Source of the DNA: DASTBU01 sp035711845
GTDB taxonomy: Bacteria > Acidobacteriota > Vicinamibacteria > Vicinamibacterales > 2-12-FULL-66-21
Assembly (NCBI GenBank): GCA_035711845.1
Contig: DASTBU010000122.1
Span: 62,001-126,000, forward strand
Reading direction: 5' to 3'
Length of the DNA: 64,000 nucleotides
Shown piece by piece: positions 58,081 through 64,000 of the stretch (the first letter of the stretch is position 1; every line of letters starts with the position of its first letter). A program made the translations under genes and the position numbers. A model generated the notes under the pieces. The model was not told the origin of the DNA and did no database searches. It saw only the letters and a list, made by a program, of their open reading frames with translations.

Positions 58081-58784
58081 CGAGCTCGCCGATTCCCGGG
58101 CAAGGAGCGCCGGCCCCGGCTGGGTCTTTGCTGTCGCACGGGATGGGGCGCGTCGCCTGAGGTCGCGGCCAGGCCAGGTTGATCCGGTCGGTTGAAACGA
58201 CCGAAACGGGTCACCCGTTGGCCGCACCGGCCAAGAAATTGACCGCCCGCTGGCCGAACATTCTAGAGGCGGCCCGTCGGTCCGACCTGCCGGGTGCCGC
58301 CACCGAGCCGGCGCGCGAGGTGGGTCCATATCGCGCGAGGCCCCATAGAGAGCGGCGGGTGGGCTACAGGCCACCATGGGCGGTGGTCGTCGGTCGCACG
58401 GCGACCACCGCCGCGAATTCGGCGGCGATCCTGCGCGACGGTTCCGCGGCGGTCGGGGATCTTTCGGAGGTACATGGTCGCCCCTGACCCGTTAGTGTTC
58501 CGCATCTCTAGTGCAACACGGGAGCCATTCCTGGCGAGTCGTTGCCGGTCGGGGACCTGTCTGCACGGTCGAGGGTACGACGCCGAACGTACCGCTCGTC
58601 GCGGCGCCTGGCCCGGATGCATCTGTTGAAGCAGAGAGGCCCACATCGTTGTCGCCGAGCCGGGAACCCCCTCCTGAGATCCGAGAAGCCGCCACCGCGT
58701 CGTTGTTGTATTCGAGCGAACGGCGACGATAATGGCCCTGTAAAGCACGCGATCGCCGGCCGGCTCGACAGAGGAGGCACTCCG
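58081..58784. other. Gene-free 704-bp spacer
   Basis: I find no plausible gene on either strand. Frames through it are Arg/Pro/Ala-rich. Some short inverted words occur (GGTCACCCGTTGGCC with the nearby GGCCGG clusters at about 58205-58230), but there is no clear terminator. The last 80 bp hold the promoter of the S10 peptidase gene. It may contain decayed DNA. Confidence 0.5.
58706..58733 (+). promoter_or_regulatory. Possible sigma-70 promoter of the S10 peptidase gene
   Basis: TTGTAT (58706-58711) and GATAAT (58728-58733) are separated by 16 bases. The -10 box is good, the -35 poor. The start point would lie about 45 bases ahead of the ATG at 58785. Confidence 0.35.
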
Positions 58785-60359
58785 ATGTTCAGACGCACCC
58801 TTGCGCTCATCTTCGCTTCGGCGCTCGCTGCGGCGACGCTCCAGGCGCAGCCGCCTCAGCGCCCGGAGCAGCCGCCGGCGCGGCCGGAATCCGGACGCGA
58901 GCGGGAGCAGCGGCCGACGTACGAGGTGGCCGGCGAGCCCGAGGCGCGGATCTCCGAGACGTCGCACACGATGCGGCTCGGCGGCCAGGAGATTCGCTAT
59001 GCCGCGCACGCGGGAACGCTGCCGGTCCGCCTCGACAACGGCGACCTCGCCGGGCGCATGTTCTTCGTCTCCTACACCCGCGCCGGCGAGGACGCGAAAA
59101 CCAGGCCGATCGCGTTTCTCTTCAACGGCGGCCCGGGCTCGGCGAGCATCTGGCTGCACATGGGATCGTTCGCGCCCGTCCGCGCGGAGATGGCGGCCGA
59201 GGGCTTCCAGCCCGCCCCGCCGTACCGGCTCGTCCCCAACGAGCATTCGCTCCTCGACGTCGCCGACGTCGTGTTCGTCGACGCGATGTCCACCGGCTAC
59301 AGCCGCACCGTCACCGGTGTGGATCCGCGCCAGTTCCACGGCGTGCGCGGCGACCTGCGCGCGTTCGGGCAATTCATCCGCGAGTACGTGACCCACTTCG
59401 ATCGCTGGTCCTCGCCGAAGTTCATCATTGGCGAGAGCTACGGCAGCATCCGGACCGCGGGGCTGGTCGGCGAGCTCCAGAACCGGCACGGCATCGAACT
59501 GAACGGCGTCGTTCTGCTCTCTGCGCTCCTCTCCTACCAGACCATCCGCAATGCGCCGCAGAACGACATCGCCTACGTCGTCCTCGTGCCGACCTACGCG
59601 GCCACGGCCTGGTTCCACAAGAAGCTGCCGGCGGATCTGGCGGCACAACCGCTGAAGGCTGTCGTCGACGAGGCGCGCGCGTTCGCGTTCGGCGAGTACG
59701 CCGCGGCGCTGGTGAAAGGGAACAGGCTCACGCGGTCCGAAGTGAGCGCCGTCGCGCAGAAGCTGGCGCGCTACACGGGCCTGTCAGCGGACTACCTGGA
59801 ACGCTCGAACCTTCGCGTCTCCGCCGGCCGATATCGGAAGGAACTGCTGCGGGAGCAGCGTCTGGCCGTCGGCCGGCTCGACAGCCGCTTCACGACCGTG
59901 GATCTGGACGCGGCCGGCGAGACGCCGGAGTTCGATCCCTCCAACACCGCGCTGGCAGGGCCTTACGTCGCCGCGTTCAGCGAGTACGTGCGAGATACGC
60001 TGGAGTGGAAATCGGACCTGTCGTATCCCACGAGCGGCAACGTCCGGCCGTGGTCCTGGGACGAGTTCGAAAACCAGTACATGGACATGACCGAGGAACT
60101 GCGGGCCGCCATGGCGCGCAACCCGCACCTCCAGGTGCTTGGCGTCGCCGGCTACTACGACCTGGCGACGCCCGTCGGCGGCCTCGAGTACAATCTGTCG
60201 CATCTCGGGTACGACGAAACGTTCACGCGGCGCACCAGCATCACGTATTACGAGGGTGGACACATGATGTACATCCGCCCTTCCGCGCACGCGCAGCTCA
60301 AGGACGACATCGCGCGGTTCATCCGCCAGGGCGCGCGAGCCGGCGCCGGCACGCGGTAG
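58785..60359 (+). CDS. S10 family serine carboxypeptidase-like protein
   Basis: The 524-residue protein (ATG 58785 after GAGGAGGCAC) has a signal peptide (TLALIFASALAAATLQA) and a Pro/Glu/Arg-rich linker. The S10 hydrolase core has AFLFNGGPGSASIWLHMGSF with the oxyanion loop, the nucleophile in KFIIGESYGSIRTAGLVGEL (about Ser218), the Asp region VLGVAGYYDLATPVGGLEYN and the His in ITYYEGGHMMYIRPSAHAQL. It should be a secreted or periplasmic carboxypeptidase. Its TAG stop shares its last base with the left end of the RAYT element, so the element is inserted immediately after the gene. Confidence 0.9.
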   Translation: MFRRTLALIFASALAAATLQAQPPQRPEQPPARPESGREREQRPTYEVAGEPEARISETSHTMRLGGQEIRYAAHAGTLPVRLDNGDLAGRMFFVSYTRAGEDAKTRPIAFLFNGGPGSASIWLHMGSFAPVRAEMAAEGFQPAPPYRLVPNEHSLLDVADVVFVDAMSTGYSRTVTGVDPRQFHGVRGDLRAFGQFIREYVTHFDRWSSPKFIIGESYGSIRTAGLVGELQNRHGIELNGVVLLSALLSYQTIRNAPQNDIAYVVLVPTYAATAWFHKKLPADLAAQPLKAVVDEARAFAFGEYAAALVKGNRLTRSEVSAVAQKLARYTGLSADYLERSNLRVSAGRYRKELLREQRLAVGRLDSRFTTVDLDAAGETPEFDPSNTALAGPYVAAFSEYVRDTLEWKSDLSYPTSGNVRPWSWDEFENQYMDMTEELRAAMARNPHLQVLGVAGYYDLATPVGGLEYNLSHLGYDETFTRRTSITYYEGGHMMYIRPSAHAQLKDDIARFIRQGARAGAGTR

Positions 60360-61430
60360 GGTCAGATCTTGTTTCTTGCACGGCTGTCCACCTGAAGCGA
60401 CACACCAGGTGGTGAAGATCTGCATTGCGGGGCACCCGCTGGGTTGGCAGCTGCTGCGATCTCCGACCGCCGCGTGATCGGGAACCTTCGGAAAACCAAG
60501 GCTTTCCGAGGTGGACGGGTTCTTGCCCCGCGGCCGGGCATGAGCCGTCCACTCCGCCTGCACATCCCGGGCATGCTGTATCACGTCATGTCCCGGGGCA
60601 ACGACAAACAGTGCATCTTCCGCGACGACGTGGATCATCGCTCCATCCTGGACCGGCTCGCCGACGCGCTCGCGCGTTTCGACGTGCGCTGCGCCGGCTA
60701 CTGTCTCATGTGGAACCACTACCACCTGCTGCTGCGCGCCGGCGCGCTGCCGATCTCGCGGATGATGCACCAGCTCAATTCCGGCTACTGCCTGGAGTTC
60801 AACCGGCGGCACCGTCGCGTGGGCCACGTGCTCCAGGGCCGCTTCAAGGCCTCGCTGGTCGAGGACGGGGCGTCCGCGCGGCGCGTCCTCCGGTATCTGG
60901 CCCTCAACCCCGTCGAGGCGGGCTACGTCGGCAGTCCCGAAGAGTACGCGTGGAGCAGTTATCGTGCGGTGATGGGCATGGCCGAACCGCCAGCATTCCT
61001 CGCCCCGGACGAGGTCTGGTCGGCTTTTCGCGCATCAGACGCCCACACGGGGCGCGCGCGACTGGCGGAGTTCGTTCGCGCCGGCCTGCAGGAAGCGTGT
61101 CCCGACCACCTGCTGATCGGGTCGGATCGCCTGAAGCGGCTGATGGCGCCGCTGCTGGAGCCGCATCAGCCCATACGCGAGCACGTGCGCGCCGAGCGGC
61201 ACGCGGCGCGGCCCTCGCTGGGCACCCTGTTCGACGGCTGCGTCAGACAGCCAGCCCTCGACGAGGCGGCGCGCCGCGCGTTCGTCGAACACGCCTACAC
61301 GCTGGCCGAGATCGGCGCGGTCGTCTCGCGCGATCCCTCGGTGATCTGCAGGTGGATTCAACGCGCCAACCGATCAAGACGGGTGTGGTCCTCGCCAGAG
61401 GACACCCGTGCAACAAACAAGATCTGACCC
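60359..61430. mobile_element. RAYT transposon with about 31-bp terminal inverted repeats
   Basis: The left end GGGTCAGATCTTGTTTCTTG followed by CACGGCTGTCC and the complement of the right end GGGTCAGATCTTGTTTGTTG followed by CACGGGTGTCC match at 29 of 31 bases. Hairpins lie just inside each end: CCACCTG...CAGGTGG at about 60389-60413, and GGTGTGGTCCTC...GAGGACACC at about 61382-61407. One Y1-type transposase gene is enclosed. The element fits exactly between the stops of the S10 and glyoxalase genes. No target duplication is evident. Confidence 0.85.
60540..61427 (+). CDS. REP-associated tyrosine transposase (RAYT, IS200-like Y1)
   Basis: The 295-residue protein starts at ATG 60540 (MSRPLRLHIPGMLYHVMSRG). 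The HUH motif is CLMWNHYHLLLR (about 58). RHRRVGHVLQGRFKASLVED and the later RYLALNPVEAGYVGSPEEYA, WSSYRAVMG are hallmarks of RAYT proteins. These are Y1 nucleases that act on REP hairpins rather than on classical insertion-sequence ends. The C-terminal 100 residues hold a helix-turn-helix (AYTLAEIGAVVSRDPSVICR). The last six codons and the TGA lie within the right terminal repeat. Confidence 0.9.
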   Translation: MSRPLRLHIPGMLYHVMSRGNDKQCIFRDDVDHRSILDRLADALARFDVRCAGYCLMWNHYHLLLRAGALPISRMMHQLNSGYCLEFNRRHRRVGHVLQGRFKASLVEDGASARRVLRYLALNPVEAGYVGSPEEYAWSSYRAVMGMAEPPAFLAPDEVWSAFRASDAHTGRARLAEFVRAGLQEACPDHLLIGSDRLKRLMAPLLEPHQPIREHVRAERHAARPSLGTLFDGCVRQPALDEAARRAFVEHAYTLAEIGAVVSRDPSVICRWIQRANRSRRVWSSPEDTRATNKI

Positions 61431-61436
61431 CGTCTG

Positions 61437-62222
61437 CTACTGCGCTTTCTTGGCGTGAAGCGAGAATGCGGCGCCCTGCGGATCCATCGCGTTCAGGACC
61501 CAGTCGCCGCCGGGAACCTCCATCGGCCCGTTGAGGATCTGGCCGCCGTTCGACTTGATGCGCTCGACGGCAGCGTTGATGTCCGGCACGCGGAAGTAAA
61601 TCTGCCAGTTCGGCGGCACGTTCGCCATCTCGGCAGGTTTGTTCATCATGCCGCCGATCATCCCGTGAGGGCGGTTGAACATGTGGTACTTGCCCATCGG
61701 ACCCATGTCCATCGTGTCGCCGGGCTGCCAGCCGAAGACCTCGCCGTAGAACTTCATCGCGGCCGGCGCGTCGGTGGTCATCAGCTCGTGCCACGACGCC
61801 TCGCCCACTTCCGGCGCTCCTTCCGGCGGCTGTTCGTTGCTCGCCGGCTGGTAGATGTAAAACGCGGCACCCTGGGGATCCTGCATCATCTGCATGCGTC
61901 CGACTGTCGGCACCTCGATCACTGGCGAACACTCGCTGCCACCGAGTCGCGTGATATGGGCGGCGGCCTCCTCAAGTTTCGGCACGCCCACGTACATCGC
62001 CCAGAATGGCGGGGCCTTCATTTCTTCGGGCCTCGTCATGAGGCCCGCGACGGGAACCTCTCCGCTTCGATTGAACATGGTGTAGGGCTGAGGCGAGCCC
62101 TCGAACGGGGCCGACGTCCAGCCCACGACCGTTCTGTAGAACGATTCGGCGGCTTTCATGTCGGTTGTCATCAACTCGTACCACAGCGGGCGCCCGAGCA
62201 GGGTTGAAACGGCAACGGTCAT
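61437..62222 (-). CDS. Two-domain VOC (glyoxalase-like) protein
   Basis: The 261-residue cytosolic protein contains two tandem glyoxalase/VOC modules. The first spans MTVAVSTLLGRPLWYELMTT to about residue 128, with MFNRSGEVPVAGLMTRPEEM, WAMYVGVPKLEEAAAHITRL and MMQDPQGAAFYIYQ. The second repeats the pattern from EASWHELMTTDAPAAMKFYG through WQIYFRVPDINAAVERIKSN and NAMDPQGAAFSLH. Family members bind a divalent metal and act on small hydrophobic compounds or bind drugs. The metal glutamates and histidines are not complete in each half, so enzymatic activity is uncertain. Confidence 0.88.
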   Translation of the reverse strand: MTVAVSTLLGRPLWYELMTTDMKAAESFYRTVVGWTSAPFEGSPQPYTMFNRSGEVPVAGLMTRPEEMKAPPFWAMYVGVPKLEEAAAHITRLGGSECSPVIEVPTVGRMQMMQDPQGAAFYIYQPASNEQPPEGAPEVGEASWHELMTTDAPAAMKFYGEVFGWQPGDTMDMGPMGKYHMFNRPHGMIGGMMNKPAEMANVPPNWQIYFRVPDINAAVERIKSNGGQILNGPMEVPGGDWVLNAMDPQGAAFSLHAKKAQ

Positions 62223-62403
62223 CGAAACCTCCTACGCGAAACATCTGGCGCCGACCACTCGCGGGTCGGTGCTGCAAGATCGAGTAGTGTGCCACAGCCA
62301 GACGGTGTCGCATACCAGAGATCGAGGGCGGATTGCCCTCTTTTGCGGGACGACCGGTGTGACGAACGGTCAACGCCCAGGCTGAGTTGGAGGTTGGGTT
62401 CCT

Positions 62404-62883
62404 TCAACTCCAGATCCCCAGCGCCCGGCGGACGGCGACGAGCTGGCCGACATGATAGGCCGTGTGATCGACTACGAGCAGGATCGCGCGCAGGTAGGTC
62501 TGCGTCGCCTTGCCCGTCGGCACCAGCGCGGTGAGATCGTCCACATCGCGGGCCAGCCGCTTCAGCTCCTCCAGCCCGCGCTGATAGGACGCGATACTGT
62601 CGGTCCATGCTGAATCGGACGGCGGCGTCGGGTCTTTGGGCCAGTAGTCGTCGGGCCAATTCAACGTGTGCTCGTAGTCCACGTTGACGCAGAAATCCAG
62701 GATGTCGTCCTGCGCAAGACGCATGTGCTCGAGCAGCTGCCAGGGCGAGTGATCGAAGCCGGCCGCGCGTGCGCCGCGCTTCTCGGGAGGAATGCCATCG
62801 AGAGCTTTGGCGAATCCCACGTGCGCCTCCTCCCAGTCGAGGGCACGGACGAGATGAGTGCGAAGAGCATCGGATTCGCCCAT
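62404..62883 (-). CDS. DinB-like four-helix protein
   Basis: The 159-residue product has the DinB pattern: MGESDALRTHLVRALDWEEA, then FDHSPWQLLEHMRLAQDDIL with the first metal-type His, and YLRAILLVVDHTAYHVGQLV with the two closing His. It probably binds a divalent metal; the reaction is unknown. The NAD(P)H-dependent reductase gene ends 11 bp upstream on the same strand, so these two are likely cotranscribed. Confidence 0.87.
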   Translation of the reverse strand: MGESDALRTHLVRALDWEEAHVGFAKALDGIPPEKRGARAAGFDHSPWQLLEHMRLAQDDILDFCVNVDYEHTLNWPDDYWPKDPTPPSDSAWTDSIASYQRGLEELKRLARDVDDLTALVPTGKATQTYLRAILLVVDHTAYHVGQLVAVRRALGIWS

Positions 62884-62894
62884 CGGTGTCTACC

Positions 62895-63965
62895 TCACTT
62901 GGGTCTCGGATCGGATTGGCCCTCGAGGCCCGGGAAACGGCCTGCCCGCGACAGCGACACCGCCTCGACCAGCGCCCTGGCCGCATTGCGAACCTCGTGC
63001 TGTACGTCGGTATCCTCGTCGAGCGCCTCGTGGCTCGTCGCATACGGCTCGTAATAACCGATGTAGCGATCGATGCCACCCTGCGGCGTGGCGGGCCGCA
63101 GCTTCATGTCGGTGAGCCAGTCCGTCAGCGACCGCCGCAATGTCTCGGCGCCCACCGTATCGCCATGGACGACGACCGCGAAGAGGCGCCCGGCGAGATG
63201 CCGCGGATAGCCCCACCCCTGGAGCTCCAGCGCCTTCGCTTCCTCCACCGTTTTCCCGTGCGTCGTCGTCTGATCGGGATTGCCGCCGTCGGCGCACACA
63301 AGGCGGTCCATCATCAGCTTCAGCACGCTCGGAGCCTGGTACCAGTAGACCGGCGTAACGATCATCACGCCGTGCGCGGCCACCCAGCGCGGGTAGATTT
63401 CGTTCATCCAGTCGACCACCTGCCCCATGGCGTGGTTCGGATAGCACGAGCACGGCCAATGGCAGAGCGGCATCGCCGTGGACACGCATGCCTTGCACGG
63501 GAGAATCTGGCGGCCGTACTGCGCGGTCAGCAGGCTCAAATCGAGGAAGTCGCAGTCAACGCCGGCGGCCTCGATTTCCGTTCGCGCCTGTGACGCCAGC
63601 CGGAACGTCTTCGACATCTCGCCAGGGCACGTCTGATCGTGGCGCGCCGCGCCGCACACCAGCAGCACGCGCCCGGGCTGGCTCGCGTCCTTCTGCTCCC
63701 GCTCCGCCTGCTGAATGCGTTCGCGGGTCTCGAGCCACTCGACAGGCAGCTCGAACTCGGGATCCGCGAAGCCGGGACCGGCTTTCCGCTTGCGAGGGCT
63801 CTTGTGGTACTCGTCGTACGCCCGCCACGCGACGTCGACGACGTCGGCGATCTGGCGTTCGACCGTCTGGAACGCCGGATCGTAGAAGCGCTCGCGCAGC
63901 CGGCGCTCGAACTCCTCGCGCGTCAGCTTGACGTCGCCCTGCCCCTTCCTTGCTTCAATGGCCAT
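62895..63965 (-). CDS. Flavodoxin-fold NAD(P)H-dependent oxidoreductase
   Basis: The 356-residue protein starts at ATG 63965 (MAIEARKGQGDVKLTREEF); GTG 63983 is an alternative. The N-terminal 95 residues are helical and charged. The core is a flavodoxin-like FMN reductase (GRVLLVCGAARHDQTCPGEM, then DFLDLSLLTAQYGRQI). A cysteine-rich insertion follows, LPCKACVSTAMPLCHWPCSC. VMIVTPVYWYQAPSVLKLMM and FAVVVHGDTVGAETLRRSL complete the fold. It should use FMN and NAD(P)H to reduce quinones or azo/iron compounds. The CKAC...CHWPCSC cluster may bind metal, which would be unusual. Confidence 0.85.
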   Translation of the reverse strand: MAIEARKGQGDVKLTREEFERRLRERFYDPAFQTVERQIADVVDVAWRAYDEYHKSPRKRKAGPGFADPEFELPVEWLETRERIQQAEREQKDASQPGRVLLVCGAARHDQTCPGEMSKTFRLASQARTEIEAAGVDCDFLDLSLLTAQYGRQILPCKACVSTAMPLCHWPCSCYPNHAMGQVVDWMNEIYPRWVAAHGVMIVTPVYWYQAPSVLKLMMDRLVCADGGNPDQTTTHGKTVEEAKALELQGWGYPRHLAGRLFAVVVHGDTVGAETLRRSLTDWLTDMKLRPATPQGGIDRYIGYYEPYATSHEALDEDTDVQHEVRNAARALVEAVSLSRAGRFPGLEGQSDPRPK

Positions 63966-64000
63966 GCGATTGTGCGCCGACACCCGGCCGTTCGAGCGTA

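Overview
The window is G+C-rich bacterial chromosome. It most likely comes from an acidobacterium, perhaps of the Vicinamibacteria type. This is inferred from gene content: four MacB/FtsX-like 'ADOP' permeases with no ABC ATPase beside them, a TIGR02999-like ECF sigma factor, TonB-receptor remnants of the carboxypeptidase-regulatory type, a PEGA-like Ser/Thr kinase, several secreted peptidases, and many secreted or lipid-anchored metalloproteins. I saw no rRNA, tRNA, CRISPR array or prophage.

Layout. 0-3.4 kb: tail of a beta-propeller protein, a truncated lipoprotein and an ADOP permease. 3.5-3.9 kb: a long imperfect inverted array of short words. 3.9-6.8 kb: porin, CuA-type cupredoxin and di-heme cytochrome, probably one envelope electron-transfer operon. 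6.9-13.5 kb: AhpD-like enzyme, PKD/EF-hand/lectin-like protein, FAD-oxidoreductase remnant, DUF885 peptidase, Tat-exported PLP enzyme and acyl-CoA ligase. 14.1-16.1 kb: cytochrome P460 plus Tat-exported amine oxidase. 16.0-18.5 kb: a kinase fused to a BNR-type propeller, coupled by TGATG to a MoaD/ThiS-like protein. 18.7-26.3 kb: RpoD-like sigma factor, type Vd patatin autotransporter, and a double-KaiC ATPase overlapping a hybrid histidine kinase. 26.4-28.3 kb: a 160-bp MITE-like palindrome, a TonB-receptor tail and a TauE/SafE exporter. 28.5-38.1 kb: three ADOP permeases on alternating strands and an S9 peptidase. 38.2-41 kb: an AT-rich promoter driving a DUF2089 regulator and a membrane protein, then DUF1223 and plastocyanin-like genes. 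41-46.2 kb: regulatory block of XRE/NB-ARC activator, epimerase, ECF sigma factor and sigma-54 activator, with a four-unit 11-bp-period direct repeat between the divergent pair. 46.7-54.6 kb: FAD oxidase, UBP zinc finger, FtsH, HdeD-like protein, M24 peptidase and sulfatase. 54.8-57.3 kb: CNA/carboxypeptidase-regulatory lipoprotein, ECF sigma factor and a truncated, frameshifted TonB receptor. 57.5-64 kb: DinB proteins, S10 carboxypeptidase, a RAYT transposase element with about 31-bp terminal inverted repeats, double glyoxalase and a flavodoxin-fold reductase.

Two themes recur. Many genes encode envelope redox or hydrolytic proteins and their regulators. The DNA also carries clear scars: four or five truncated or chimeric genes, two transposon-like elements, and families of short GTCC, GAACCCT and CGACGTG word repeats confined to spacers.
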